In this document: positions 40,243-49,863 of the stretch, one piece after another
How positions within the stretch are numbered: the first letter of the stretch is position 1
Layout: each line of letters begins with the position of its first letter
NCBI GenBank assembly: GCA_036495525.1
Contig: DASXMR010000023.1
Span: 195,394-259,393 of the forward strand
Source of the DNA: DASXMR01 sp036495525
GTDB taxonomy: Bacteria; Actinomycetota; Actinomycetes; Streptosporangiales; Streptosporangiaceae
Length of the DNA: 64,000 bases
Reading direction: 5' to 3'
Notes under the pieces: generated by a model
Databases searched by the model: none
Seen by the model: only the letters and a program-made list of their open reading frames with translations
What the model was told of the DNA's origin: nothing
Position numbers and translations under genes: made by a program

Positions 40243-42987
40243 GTGGCAGCAGGCAACCAGGTCCCGGCAGCACCCGACGGCGCGACGCACAGCAAGTTGC
40301 TGCTGCTCGACGGCCATTCCCTCGCCTACCGCGCGTTCTTCGCGCTGCCCCCGGAGAACTTCTCGACTACCACCGGGCAGCCGACGAATGCTGTCTACGG
40401 CTTCACCGCGATGCTGATCAACGTGCTGCGGGACGAGCAGCCGACGCACGTCGCGGTCGCGTTCGACCGCGCCGAGCCGACCTTCAGGCACGAGCAGTAC
40501 GTCGACTACAAGGCCAACCGGCGGGAGACGCCGGCCGACTTCCGCAGCCAGCTCAGCCTCATCTTCGAGGTACTCGACGCGCTCGGCATCGCCCGGCTGT
40601 CGCTGGCCGGCTACGAGGCCGACGACCTGATCGCCACGCTCGCGACGCAGGCGGCCGCCGAGCAGATGAGCGTGCTGATCGTGACCGGCGACCGGGACGC
40701 GTTCCAGCTGATCAACGATCAGGTGACAGTGCTCAAGACCGGCCGCGGGGTGAGCGACACCACCCGCTTCACGCCGGACGAGCTGATGCAGAAGTATGGC
40801 CTCACCCCGGCGCAGTACCCGGACTTCGCTGCCATCCGGGGCGACCCGAGCGACAACCTGCCGAACATCCCCGGCGTGGGCGAGAAGACCGCGGCCAGGT
40901 GGATCATCGAGTTCGGCTCGCTGGCCGAGCTGGTCGACCGCGTCGGCGAGGTCAAGGGCAAGGCGGGCGACAAGCTCCGCGAGCACGTGTCCGGCGTGCT
41001 GCGCAACCGCCAGCTGACCGAGCTGGCCAGGGACGTACCGCTGGAGGTCGGCCCGGCCGACCTGCGGCCCGTCCCATGGGACCGGGAGCAGATCCACCAG
41101 CTGTTCGACACGCTGCAGTTCCGGGTGCTGCGCGACCGGCTGTACGCGACGCTGCCGAACGGCATCACCGGTCCTTCGGCTTCAACCGGCCCGGCCGGCC
41201 CGGCAGGGGAGACCCGCCCGTTCGACGTCGAGGTCGCCGCGCTGGGGCCGGAGGAGGTCGCGGCGTGGCTCGCCGAGCACGCCGCAGCTGGCCGGTCTGG
41301 CCTCGCGGCCAGCGGGTCGTGGGGACGGGGGACAGGCGTCCTTGACGGGCTTGCCGTGGCGGCACCCGACGGAGCCGCTGCGTTCATCGATCCGATGCAG
41401 CTAACCGAGGATGACGAGCAGGCGCTGGCGGCCTGGCTGGCCGATCCCGCGGTGCCCAAGGCGCTGCACGACGCCAAGGGACCGATGCTCGCCCTGACCG
41501 CCCGCGGCCTCAAGCTGGCCGGCCTGACCAGCGATACCGCGCTCGCCGCCTATCTCGCGCTGCCTGGCCAGCGCTCGTTTGACCTGGCGGACCTGGCGCT
41601 GCGGTACGCAGGCCGCGAGCTGTCCGGCGCGCCGCAGCCGTCGGGCCAGCTGCCGCTGGACATGGCGGGTGAGGAAGACCAGGCTGACGCCCTCGGCCAG
41701 CGCGCGCTGGCCACCGGCGAGCTGGCTGAGGCCCTCGACGCCGACCTGGCGAACAGGGGCGCGACCCGGCTGCTCGCCGACGTTGAGCTGCCGCTGGTCG
41801 GCGTGCTCGCTGACATGGAGCAGGCGGGCATTGGCGCCGACAGCGACCACTTCGCCGCGATGTCGGCCAGCCTGGGCGGCGAGGTCAAGGCGGCCGAGCA
41901 GGGCGCGTTCACGGTCACCGGGCACGAGTTCAACCTGGGCTCGCCGAAGCAGCTGCAGGAAGTGCTGTTCAACGAGCTTGGCCTGCCCAAGACCAAGCGG
42001 ATCAAGACCGGCTACACCACCGACTCCGAAGCGCTCACCGGGCTGCTGGCACAGACTGAGCACCCGGTGCTTGAGTACCTGCTGCGGCACCGGGACGTCG
42101 CGAAGCTGAAGAGCATCGTGGACTCGCTGATCCCGATGGCCGGGCACGACGGCCGGATCCACACCACGTACAACCAGACGATCGCTGCCACCGGCCGGCT
42201 CTCCTCCACCGACCCGAACCTGCAGAACATCCCCATCAGGACCGAGGAAGGACGGCGGATCAGGCGCGGCTTCGTGGTCGGCGACGGCTACGAGTGCCTG
42301 CTCACGGCCGACTACAGCCAGATCGAACTGCGGATCATGGCGCACCTTTCGCAGGATCAGGCGCTGATCGAGGCGTTCAGCTCGGGGCACGACTTCCACG
42401 CGGCCACCGCCTCCAGGGTGTTCCGCATCCCGCCGCAGGACGTGACCGGCGACCTGCGCAGCAAGATCAAGGCGATGAACTACGGGCTTGCCTACGGCCT
42501 GTCGGTGTACGGGCTGTCGCAGCAGCTGCGGGTGCCGGCCGACGAGGCGCGCGGTTACATGGACGAGTACTTCGAGCAGTTCGGCGGCGTGCGCGACTAC
42601 CTGCGCGAGGTGGTCGCGCAGGCGCGCCGGGACGGCTACACCGAGACCATTCTCGGCCGCCGCCGGTACCTGCCCGACCTCACCTCCGACAACCGGCAGC
42701 GCCGTGAAATGGCCGAGCGGATGGCGCTCAACGCGCCCATCCAGGGCTCGGCGGCCGACATCATCAAGGTGGCGATGCTGGATGTGCACCGCCAGCTGAG
42801 TGCCAGCGGAATGCGCTCGCGGATGCTGCTTCAGGTGCACGACGAGCTGCTTTTCGAGGTGGCGCAGGGCGAGCTTGACCAGGTCAGCAAGCTGGTCACC
42901 GAGCAGATGTGCGACGCGTTCGAGCTGACCGCGCCGCTGCAGGTCTCCACCGGAACGGGGCGCAGCTGGGCGGACGCTGCGCACTGA
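40243..42987 (+). CDS. polA: DNA polymerase I
   Basis: 914 residues. 5'-nuclease domain LLLLDGHSLAYRAFFALP...GYEADDLIATLA; vestigial 3'-5' exonuclease domain (about 320-500) lacking the acidic DxE motif, as in other actinobacteria; polymerase motifs A (DYSQIELRIMAHLS, Asp690), B (RSKIKAMNYGLAYGLS) and C (QVHDELLFEV, Asp867). Removes RNA primers and fills gaps. GTG start. Confidence 0.97.
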   Translation: MAAGNQVPAAPDGATHSKLLLLDGHSLAYRAFFALPPENFSTTTGQPTNAVYGFTAMLINVLRDEQPTHVAVAFDRAEPTFRHEQYVDYKANRRETPADFRSQLSLIFEVLDALGIARLSLAGYEADDLIATLATQAAAEQMSVLIVTGDRDAFQLINDQVTVLKTGRGVSDTTRFTPDELMQKYGLTPAQYPDFAAIRGDPSDNLPNIPGVGEKTAARWIIEFGSLAELVDRVGEVKGKAGDKLREHVSGVLRNRQLTELARDVPLEVGPADLRPVPWDREQIHQLFDTLQFRVLRDRLYATLPNGITGPSASTGPAGPAGETRPFDVEVAALGPEEVAAWLAEHAAAGRSGLAASGSWGRGTGVLDGLAVAAPDGAAAFIDPMQLTEDDEQALAAWLADPAVPKALHDAKGPMLALTARGLKLAGLTSDTALAAYLALPGQRSFDLADLALRYAGRELSGAPQPSGQLPLDMAGEEDQADALGQRALATGELAEALDADLANRGATRLLADVELPLVGVLADMEQAGIGADSDHFAAMSASLGGEVKAAEQGAFTVTGHEFNLGSPKQLQEVLFNELGLPKTKRIKTGYTTDSEALTGLLAQTEHPVLEYLLRHRDVAKLKSIVDSLIPMAGHDGRIHTTYNQTIAATGRLSSTDPNLQNIPIRTEEGRRIRRGFVVGDGYECLLTADYSQIELRIMAHLSQDQALIEAFSSGHDFHAATASRVFRIPPQDVTGDLRSKIKAMNYGLAYGLSVYGLSQQLRVPADEARGYMDEYFEQFGGVRDYLREVVAQARRDGYTETILGRRRYLPDLTSDNRQRREMAERMALNAPIQGSAADIIKVAMLDVHRQLSASGMRSRMLLQVHDELLFEVAQGELDQVSKLVTEQMCDAFELTAPLQVSTGTGRSWADAAH

Positions 42988-43003
42988 CCGCGGCCGGCTC
43001 GGA

Positions 43004-43033
43004 TTGACCCGCCTGCTACGGCTGAAATATGCT
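43004..43033 (+). promoter_or_regulatory. Sigma-70-type promoter of rpsA
   Basis: TTGACC (43004-43009), 18-nt spacer, TATGCT (43028-43033), both close to consensus. It gives a leader of about 180 nt to the rpsA start, long enough for autoregulation by S1, though I identify no specific structure. Confidence 0.7.
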
Positions 43034-43222
43034 GAGCCTGCGCTGTGTTCTCTTGCAGTCCGGCATGGTCAGGCAGCCCGCAGGGCCGCCTCAGGGCAGG
43101 CCGCGGCCGGTCTTTCTGGCCAGCCTGGTCACGTCACGCTGGCAAACCGAGTGTCGGGCTTCGTTTCTGCGCAGTGCGCGTCCATCAAAACTAACTAGTC
43201 CGTATCCGGAGCCCACCTACAC

Positions 43223-44689
43223 ATGACGATGAGCAGCACCGAGGTCACCTCGACCCCCAAGGTAGCGGTCAACGACATCGGGTCCGAGGAAGCCTTCCTC
43301 GCCGCGATCGACGAGACCATCAAGTACTTCAACGACGGCGACATTGTCGAGGGCACAGTCGTCAAGGTCGATCGAGATGAGGTTCTGCTCGACATCGGCT
43401 ACAAGACCGAGGGCGTCATCCCGTCCCGTGAGCTGTCCATCAAGCACGACGTCGACCCGCATGACGTGGTCAAGAGCGGCGAGCACATCGAGGCGCTTGT
43501 CCTGCAGAAGGAGGACAAGGAAGGCCGGCTGATCCTGTCCAAGAAGCGCGCCCAGTACGAGCGCGCCTGGGGCACGATCGAGAAGATCAAGGAAGATGAC
43601 GGCGTCGTCACCGGCACAGTCATCGAGGTCGTCAAGGGCGGCCTGATCCTGGACATCGGGCTGCGCGGCTTCCTGCCAGCCTCGCTGGTAGAGATGCGCC
43701 GCGTTCGCGATCTGCAGCCGTACGTCGGCAAGGAGATCGAGGCGAAGATCATCGAGCTGGACAAGAACCGCAACAACGTGGTCCTGTCCCGCCGCGCCTG
43801 GCTGGAGCAGACCCAGTCTGAGGTCCGCCAGAATTTCCTCAACACGCTGCAGAAGGGCCAGATCCGCAAGGGCGTCGTGTCGTCGATCGTCAACTTCGGC
43901 GCGTTCGTCGACCTGGGCGGGGTGGACGGCCTGGTGCACGTCTCCGAGCTGTCCTGGAAGCACATCGACCACCCCGGCGAGGTCGTCGAGGTGGGCCAGG
44001 AGGTCACGGTCGAGGTACTCGACGTGGACATGGACCGCGAGCGCGTCTCGCTGTCCCTCAAGTCCACCCAGGAGGATCCGTGGCAGCAGTTCGCCAGGAC
44101 CCACCAGATCGGCCAGGTCGTGCCAGGCCGGGTCACCAAGCTGGTGCCGTTCGGCGCGTTCGTCCGGGTCGAGGAGGGCATCGAGGGCCTGGTGCACATC
44201 TCCGAGCTGGCTGACCGGCACGTCGAGATTCCCGAGCAGGTGGTGCAAGTCGGCGACGAGATCTTCGTCAAGATCATCGACATCGACCTGGACCGGCGGC
44301 GGATCAGCCTGTCGCTCAAGCAGGCCAACGAGGGCGCCGTCGGCGAGGCGTCGGGCGACGACTTCGACCCGACCCTGTACGGCATGCCGGCGACCTACGA
44401 CGAGCAAGGCAACTACGTCTACCCGGACGGCTTCGACCCCGAGTCGGGCGAGTGGCTCGAGGGGTTCGACACCCAGCGCGAGGAGTGGGAGCGGCAGTAC
44501 GCCGAGGCGCGCTCCAGGTACGAGGCGCACCAGCAGCAGGTAGCCGAGGCGCGCAAGTCCGACTCCGAGGCTGTGGCCAGGGGCGACGACGGCGGATCCC
44601 GGCGGTCCGAGCCCGAGGTGGTCGGCACGCTCGCCTCCGACGAGGCCCTCGCCGCGCTCAGGGAGAAGCTGTCCGGCGGGCAGAACTGA
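43223..44689 (+). CDS. rpsA: 30S ribosomal protein S1
   Basis: 488 residues, four S1 repeats: GDIVEGTVVKVDRDEVLLDIGYKTEGVIP, DGVVTGTVIEVVKGGLILDIGLRGFLPASL, GQIRKGVVSSIVNFGAFVDLGGVDGLVHVSEL, and GQVVPGRVTKLVPFGAFVRVEEGIEGLVHISEL. Binds mRNA on the small subunit. Actinobacterial length; the C-terminal 100 residues are acidic and unstructured. Alternative ATG at 43229. Confidence 0.97.
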   Translation: MTMSSTEVTSTPKVAVNDIGSEEAFLAAIDETIKYFNDGDIVEGTVVKVDRDEVLLDIGYKTEGVIPSRELSIKHDVDPHDVVKSGEHIEALVLQKEDKEGRLILSKKRAQYERAWGTIEKIKEDDGVVTGTVIEVVKGGLILDIGLRGFLPASLVEMRRVRDLQPYVGKEIEAKIIELDKNRNNVVLSRRAWLEQTQSEVRQNFLNTLQKGQIRKGVVSSIVNFGAFVDLGGVDGLVHVSELSWKHIDHPGEVVEVGQEVTVEVLDVDMDRERVSLSLKSTQEDPWQQFARTHQIGQVVPGRVTKLVPFGAFVRVEEGIEGLVHISELADRHVEIPEQVVQVGDEIFVKIIDIDLDRRRISLSLKQANEGAVGEASGDDFDPTLYGMPATYDEQGNYVYPDGFDPESGEWLEGFDTQREEWERQYAEARSRYEAHQQQVAEARKSDSEAVARGDDGGSRRSEPEVVGTLASDEALAALREKLSGGQN

Positions 44690-44715
44690 TCGCTGCCTTC
44701 CGGTACGTCTTGATC

Positions 44716-44753
44716 GTGACGGGCGGCCCGCTCAGCGCGCGGGAGCCCGTCAC
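44716..44753 (+). terminator. Terminator-like hairpin after rpsA
   Basis: GTGACGGGC (44716-44724) pairs exactly with GCCCGTCAC (44745-44753), followed by TTTCATGT. Lies 26 nt after the rpsA stop and 60 nt before coaE. Confidence 0.65.
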
Positions 44754-44812
44754 TTTCATGTCGCCCTGGCCAGGGCCAGCTGGCGGGCAGTGGCCGGGAA
44801 GGCCGGGCTGAG

Positions 44813-45436
44813 ATGCTGCGAGTCGGCCTGACCGGCGGCATCGGCTCGGGCAAGAGCGAGGTGTCAGCGCGGCTGGCCGCGCACGGCGCCGCGGTGATCG
44901 ACGCCGACTCGATCGCCCGCGAGGTAGTGGCGCCCGGCACCGCCGGGCTGGCCGCCGTGGTTGCCGCCTTCGGCCGCGGGGTGCTGCTGCCAGACGGCAG
45001 CCTGAACCGGCCTGCCCTGGGCGAGATCGTCTTCGCCGACGCCGGCCGGCGCGCCGAGCTGAACGCGATCACCCACCCGCTGGTGGGGGAGCGGATGCGG
45101 GAACTGGCCGAGGCGGCCGGGCCTGACGCCATCGTCGTGCACGACGTGCCGCTCATCGCGGAGAACGGCCTGGCAGCCGGTTACGACCTGGTCGTGGTCG
45201 TCGACGTGCCGCGCAGGACGCAGCTTGACCGGCTCGTCAGGCTGCGCGGCATGAGCCGCGAGCAGGCTTCCGCGCGGATCTCCGCGCAAGCCACCAGGGA
45301 GCAGCGGCTGGCCATCGCCAGCATCGTCATCGACAACTCCGGCTCCCTCGCGGAGCTGGACCGGCAGGTAGGCGAGCTGTGGGCGGAACTTCGCCGCCGG
45401 GCTCAGGTCCGCCGGGCAGCCACCGAGCCGGCCTGA
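44813..45436 (+). CDS. coaE: Dephospho-CoA kinase
   Basis: 207 residues. P-loop MLRVGLTGGIGSGKSEVSARLAAHG, then DADSIAREVVAPGTAGLAAVVAAFG and ITHPLVGERMRELAEAAGPDAIVVHDVPLIAENGLAAGYDLVVVVDVP. Final CoA biosynthesis step. Unlike mycobacterial CoaE it has no C-terminal GrpB-like domain. ATG follows GCTGAG. Confidence 0.95.
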   Translation: MLRVGLTGGIGSGKSEVSARLAAHGAAVIDADSIAREVVAPGTAGLAAVVAAFGRGVLLPDGSLNRPALGEIVFADAGRRAELNAITHPLVGERMRELAEAAGPDAIVVHDVPLIAENGLAAGYDLVVVVDVPRRTQLDRLVRLRGMSREQASARISAQATREQRLAIASIVIDNSGSLAELDRQVGELWAELRRRAQVRRAATEPA

Positions 45437-45628
45437 CGTGCACCCGGGCGGCCGGGCACCGGGCGGCCGGGCACCGGGCGGCAGGGCCGGGAATGCAGCG
45501 GCGCCGTCGCCTGCTGAAGTAAGGCTTGCCGCTGCTCAGCCGCGGCCTGCCGCGGAGCGGGCCCGCTGTCAGGGCAGCGTCGTACATTGAGACTGTGACA
45601 TCCGTCAGCTGCGAAACGTGGAGGCTAC

Positions 45629-47758
45629 ATGCGCCCGGTGAGTGACCTGCAACGACGCGTAGCGCCGTTCGAGGTCGTCACCGACATGATCCCGGCCGGG
45701 GATCAGCCAGCGGCGATCGAGCAGATGCAGAAGCGGATCGCGTCCGGCGAGAAGGACACGGTGCTGCTTGGCGCGACCGGTACCGGCAAGACGGCCACCG
45801 TCGCCTGGCTCGCCGAGCGGCTGCAGCGGCCGACTCTCGTCATGCTGCCGAATAAGACGCTCGCCGCCCAGTTCGCGAACGAGCTGCGGGAGATGCTGCC
45901 GCACAACGCGGTGGAGTATTTCGTCTCCTACTACGACTACTACCAGCCTGAGGCTTATGTGCCGCAGACTGACACTTACATCGAGAAGGACTCGTCGATC
46001 AACGACGAGGTCGACCGGCTGCGGCACTCGGCCACCAACTCGCTGCTGACCCGCCGCGACTCGATTGTGGTGGCGTCGGTCTCGTGCATTTACGGCCTCG
46101 GCACGCCGCAGGAGTACGTCGACCGGATGCTGCGGCTGCGGGTCGGCGGCGAACTTGACCGGGAGGCGCTGCTGCGCAAGCTGGTCGGGATGCAGTACAC
46201 GCGCAATGACCTGTCGTTTACCAGGGGCACGTTCCGGGTGCGCGGCGACACTATCGAGGTGATCCCGGTCTACGAGGAGCTGGCCGTCAGGATCGAGATG
46301 TTCGGCGACGAGATCGAGCGGCTGATGACGCTGCACCCGCTGACTGGCGAGGTGATCAGCGAGGACCAGGAGCTCTACATCTTCCCGGCCACGCACTACG
46401 TGGCCGGCCCCGAGCGGATGGAGCGGGCGATCGGCGGCATCGAGGCCGAGCTCGAAGTACGGCTGGCCGAGCTGGAGCGGACCGGCAAGCTGCTTGAGGC
46501 GCAGCGGCTGCGCATGCGCACGACCTACGACATCGAGATGATGCGGCAGGTCGGCAGCTGCGCGGGCATCGAGAACTACTCACGGCATATCGACGGCCGC
46601 GAGGCTGGCAGCGCGCCCAACACCCTGCTCGACTTCTTCCCCGAGGACTTCCTGCTGGTCATCGACGAGTCGCACAACACCGTGCCGCAGATCGGGGCCA
46701 TGTACGAGGGCGACGCGTCCCGCAAGAGGGTCCTGGTCGAGCACGGCTTCCGGCTGCCGAGCGCGATGGATAACCGGCCGCTGACCTGGGAGGAGTTCAG
46801 CGACCGTATCGGCCAGACGCTGTACCTGTCGGCGACGCCAGGGCCGTACGAGCTGCGGCGGGTGGCAGGCGACGTCGTCGAGCAGGTGATCAGGCCGACC
46901 GGGCTGATAGATCCCGAGGTCGTCATCAAGCCGACCAAGGGCCAGATCGATGACCTGGTAGGCGAGATCAGGGACCGGGCGGAGCGGCTCGAGCGGGTCC
47001 TGGTGACCACGCTCACCAAGAAGATGGCCGAGGACCTCACCGACTACCTGCTGGAGCTCGGCGTCCGGGCCAGGTACCTGCACAGCGAGGTGGACACGCT
47101 GCGGCGGGTGGAGCTGCTGCGCGAGCTGCGGCTCGGCGAGTACGACGTCCTGGTGGGCATCAACCTGCTGCGCGAGGGCCTTGACCTGCCGGAAGTCTCC
47201 CTGGTGTCCATCCTCGACGCCGACAAGGAAGGGTTCCTGCGGTCCGGCACCTCGCTGATCCAGACCATCGGGCGGGCGGCGCGGAACGTGTCCGGCCAGG
47301 TGCACATGTACGCCGACACCGTGACGCCGTCCATGCGGCGCGCGATCGACGAGACCAACCGGCGGCGCGCCAAGCAAATCGCCTACAACACCGAGCGCGG
47401 CCTCGACCCGCAACCGCTGCGCAAGCGGATCGCGGACATCCTCGACCAGCTGGCCAGGGAGGACGAGGACACGGCCAAGCTGCTCGGCGGATCCGGACGA
47501 CAGCAGAGCAGGGGGAAGGCGCCGGTACCCGGCCTGTCCTCCAAGGCGCGGGCGGCCGCCTCGGCAGCTGCTGCGGCGCAGGAAGCGGGCGGCGAGGGCG
47601 GCCCGGCCAGGGCGGATCTCGTCTCGCTCATCACCGAGCTGACCGAGCAGATGCACACCGCGGCCGCCGAGCTGCAGTTCGAGATCGCCGCCCGGCTGCG
47701 GGATGAGATCAAGGAGCTCAAGCACGAGCTGCGCGGCATGCAGGCGGCAGGCGTCTGA
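45629..47758 (+). CDS. uvrB: UvrABC excinuclease subunit B
   Basis: 709 residues. Walker A LLGATGTGKTATVAWL, beta-hairpin YYDYYQPEAYVPQTDTYIEKDSSIN, DESHNTVPQIGAMYEG, helicase VI region DKEGFLRSGTSLIQTIGRAARN, and C-terminal UVR domain SLITELTEQMHTAAAELQFEIAARLRDEIKELKHEL. Damage verification in nucleotide excision repair. GGAGG before the ATG. The linker before the UVR domain (about 615-650) is Ala/Gly-rich. Confidence 0.97.
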   Translation: MRPVSDLQRRVAPFEVVTDMIPAGDQPAAIEQMQKRIASGEKDTVLLGATGTGKTATVAWLAERLQRPTLVMLPNKTLAAQFANELREMLPHNAVEYFVSYYDYYQPEAYVPQTDTYIEKDSSINDEVDRLRHSATNSLLTRRDSIVVASVSCIYGLGTPQEYVDRMLRLRVGGELDREALLRKLVGMQYTRNDLSFTRGTFRVRGDTIEVIPVYEELAVRIEMFGDEIERLMTLHPLTGEVISEDQELYIFPATHYVAGPERMERAIGGIEAELEVRLAELERTGKLLEAQRLRMRTTYDIEMMRQVGSCAGIENYSRHIDGREAGSAPNTLLDFFPEDFLLVIDESHNTVPQIGAMYEGDASRKRVLVEHGFRLPSAMDNRPLTWEEFSDRIGQTLYLSATPGPYELRRVAGDVVEQVIRPTGLIDPEVVIKPTKGQIDDLVGEIRDRAERLERVLVTTLTKKMAEDLTDYLLELGVRARYLHSEVDTLRRVELLRELRLGEYDVLVGINLLREGLDLPEVSLVSILDADKEGFLRSGTSLIQTIGRAARNVSGQVHMYADTVTPSMRRAIDETNRRRAKQIAYNTERGLDPQPLRKRIADILDQLAREDEDTAKLLGGSGRQQSRGKAPVPGLSSKARAAASAAAAAQEAGGEGGPARADLVSLITELTEQMHTAAAELQFEIAARLRDEIKELKHELRGMQAAGV

Positions 47759-47832
47759 CACCGCCCGCGGTTACCGGCAGCTGGCGTCTGAGGCCGCCCC
47801 CGCGATACCGGCAGCTGGCGTCTGAGGCCGCC
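47746..47832. repeat. Tandem repeat of about 34 bp that starts in the 3' end of uvrB
   Basis: GGCAGGCGTCTGA (47746 on) includes the uvrB stop codon; the next copies, GGCAGCTGGCGTCTGAGGCCGCC at 47776 and 47810, share the same GCGTCTGA core with 34-nt spacing. The core 26 nt ACCGGCAGCTGGCG...GGCCGCC is identical at 47773-47798 and 47807-47832. The uvrB stop region seems to have been duplicated downstream. The rest of 47833-48048 is GC-rich without a gene. Confidence 0.75.
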
Positions 47833-48048
47833 GGGCAGGCAGCCAGGCAGCGCCAGACATCGCTCGGGCAGGCAGCCGGCGGCATGCCGGTCACCGGTGC
47901 CTGACGTCGGCTGGCGGCATGCCGCCGGGACCTGCCTGACGGTTGCCCCCATCGCCTTGGTGGCGGCCGGTGTCCGTTCGGCGGGTGGAGCGAGCGCGGG
48001 CCGCCTGGCTGGCCTGCGGCAGGCGGGACCGGCCTTGGGAAAGACCGG

Positions 48049-48078
48049 GGAACCGGCAGCCTCAGCTGGGCCGTCTAA
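48049..48078 (+). promoter_or_regulatory. ECF-sigma-like promoter before the first lipoprotein gene
   Basis: GGAACC (48049-48054), 17-nt spacer, CGTCTAA (48072-48078). The GGAAC / CGTC pattern is that of SigE/SigH-type extracytoplasmic-function sigma factors. About 80 nt before the start codon. An identical pair recurs before the second paralogue. Confidence 0.65.
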
Positions 48079-48159
48079 GGACCGGATCAGGAATTCGCGG
48101 CTCGGAAAGGCACCGCATCCCGCGCGCTCGCCGTTGCCGGGCCAGGAGGCGAGTGGCCG

Positions 48160-48864
48160 ATGTCATTGTCACCCTTGCGGAAGCTAGCCGGGCGAAACCG
48201 GGTGAGGCGGTCTTGGCCCGCCGGGCGCAGCCCGGCCGTAGCCGTGCTGCGCAGGCCCGCTCGCATCCTCGCACTCGGCGGCATAGGCCTGCTCGCGCTG
48301 GCGGCCTGCGGCACTGTCCCGGCGCCGGGCACCGCCCCCGCCCAGGGCACCGGCTCGGGCACGTCAGCACGCGCGCTGTGCGCCAACCCGGACGGCGCCA
48401 GCCGCCTGGTGCTTTCCAGGCCGGCGATGCCCCGCGCGAGCTCGGCGCATCACTACCTGATCGCCGTGCGCTCGACCGTCACTGAGCGGGCCAGGGTGCA
48501 CGACCTGGCCAGGACCCTGTGCGCGCTGCCGCGGGAGTCAAGCGGCCCCATCAACTGCCCGGCGGCATTCGTTGGCGACTCGATCCGCCTGCTGTTCAGC
48601 ACGGCTCAGCACGCCTACCCGCCGATCGTGGTGAACAGAAGCGGCTGCCAGGACGTAATTGGCCTGGGCAAGGTGCGGACGGTCGCCAGGTCGCCCGGTT
48701 TCTGGCCGACGTTCACGCGCGACTCGGGCGGGCTGCCCAGCTCGATCTTCACGCCGCAGCGCCGGCAGTGCGGGCCGATCGTGCTGCCCGGCGGCAAAAG
48801 GGACTGCCCTGGCACTGTGCGGCCGGGGGGCATACGGGAGCAGGGCGGCAAGGCCACCGGCTGA
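48160..48864 (+). CDS. Putative lipoprotein, first of two tandem paralogues; function unknown
   Basis: 234 residues. Signal region RPARILALGGIGLLALAACGTVPAPGT with lipobox LAAC predicts lipidation, after an unusually long N-region (about 37 residues). The mature part keeps the motif pattern of its downstream neighbour: LCANPDGASRLVLSR, RVHDLARTLCALPR, SGCQDVIGLGKVRTVARSPGFWPTF, PQRRQCGPIVLPGGKRDC. Six Cys match between the two and could form disulfides outside the cell. I do not recognise the family. AGGAGGCGAG precedes the ATG. It shares an ECF-like promoter arrangement with the next gene. Confidence 0.72.
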   Translation: MSLSPLRKLAGRNRVRRSWPAGRSPAVAVLRRPARILALGGIGLLALAACGTVPAPGTAPAQGTGSGTSARALCANPDGASRLVLSRPAMPRASSAHHYLIAVRSTVTERARVHDLARTLCALPRESSGPINCPAAFVGDSIRLLFSTAQHAYPPIVVNRSGCQDVIGLGKVRTVARSPGFWPTFTRDSGGLPSSIFTPQRRQCGPIVLPGGKRDCPGTVRPGGIREQGGKATG

Positions 48865-48961
48865 CGTGGCTCGCCGGGTCAGCAAGGCGGCCACGCTGCG
48901 CGACTATCGCTGGTCAGCAGCGCCTGCCACCGGCCGGCGGCGGGCGGAAAGTGCACAGCAG

Positions 48962-48990
48962 GGAACCGGCGGCCCGGTGGCGCCGTCTAA
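48962..48990 (+). promoter_or_regulatory. ECF-sigma-like promoter before the second lipoprotein gene
   Basis: GGAACC (48962-48967), 16-nt spacer, CGTCTAA (48984-48990). The surrounding sequence (GGGAACCGGCGGCC...CCGTCTAAGAC) resembles the first copy, as expected if the whole unit was duplicated. Confidence 0.65.
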
Positions 48991-49075
48991 GACTCAGATT
49001 GGACTGAACGGCTCAGGAAAGGCCGGCTGCGCAGCCCGCTGGGCGGCGATCTGCTGGCCGGGAAGTGAGCGAGCC

Positions 49076-49750
49076 ATGCCATTGTCATCATGGCGGTCCC
49101 GCGGGCTGCGCCGTCCGGCCGGCCTGATCGCATTCTGCGTGCTCGGCGGGCTCGCAGCGGCTGGCTGCGGGACGATCCCGGCGCCCGGCTCGGCGCAGGC
49201 ACCGAGCTCGCTGGCCGGCCGGGCGGCCGCTACCGATCCGCCGCCGGCCGTGCCAGCCACCCGGCTGCTGTGCGCGAACCCGGCCGGCGCCAGCCGCGCG
49301 GTGGTCACCAGGACGCCCGTACTGCACCCGATCCTGCCGCAGAACCGCAATCTCGCCCTGCACGCCGTGGTCACCAGCCCGGCGAAGGTGCACGACCTGG
49401 CCAGGGCGCTCTGCGCGCTGCCGCGGATGCCGAGGGAGCCGATGGCCTGCCCGATGATCATCTCGGGTGCTGTGGTGCGGATCCAGTTCAGCACCGCTGG
49501 CCGTTCCTATCCGCAGGTCAGAGTCCAGACCTCCGGCTGCGAGCAGGTGACCGGGCTCGGCCCGCCGCGCACCGTCATGCGGACGCCGGGTTTCTGGCTG
49601 AGGCTGGCTCACGACACCGGGGTGCTCAACTCACCCTTCTTCCCGGTGCAGCGCCGGCCGTGCGGGCCGATCTCGGTACCCGGTGAGATCAGGCACTGCC
49701 AGGGCAAGATGCAGCCCTTCGGGCCTGGGCAGGGCGGCGTGACTGGCTGA
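49076..49750 (+). CDS. Putative lipoprotein, second of two tandem paralogues; function unknown
   Basis: 224 residues from the ATG at 49076. Signal LIAFCVLGGLAAAGCGTIPAPGSA with lipobox AAGC. Shares LLCANPAGASRAVVTR, KVHDLARALCALPRMP, SGCEQVTGLGPPRTVMRTPGFWLRL, and PVQRRPCGPISVPGEIRHC with the gene before it. The two are clearly duplicates that have diverged. Probably a secreted or cell-surface protein made under envelope stress, given the promoter. Family unknown. Confidence 0.72.
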   Translation: MPLSSWRSRGLRRPAGLIAFCVLGGLAAAGCGTIPAPGSAQAPSSLAGRAAATDPPPAVPATRLLCANPAGASRAVVTRTPVLHPILPQNRNLALHAVVTSPAKVHDLARALCALPRMPREPMACPMIISGAVVRIQFSTAGRSYPQVRVQTSGCEQVTGLGPPRTVMRTPGFWLRLAHDTGVLNSPFFPVQRRPCGPISVPGEIRHCQGKMQPFGPGQGGVTG

Positions 49751-49850
49751 GCGGGCACGGCCAGCGCCCGGTCGCCTGGTTACCGGGGCATTTGCGGACT
49801 TATCTGCGGCGAGCCGCGCGGGCGAGATAATCGTCCGGTTCCGTTACCGG

Positions 49851-49856
49851 TAAGGT
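49851..49856 (+). promoter_or_regulatory. Candidate -10 (TAAGGT) for a leaderless transcript
   Basis: TAAGGT ends 7 nt before the ATG at 49864. CCGGT / ACCGG arms overlap it on the upstream side (about 49835-49850). Confidence 0.45.
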
Positions 49857-49863
49857 CGGATGC

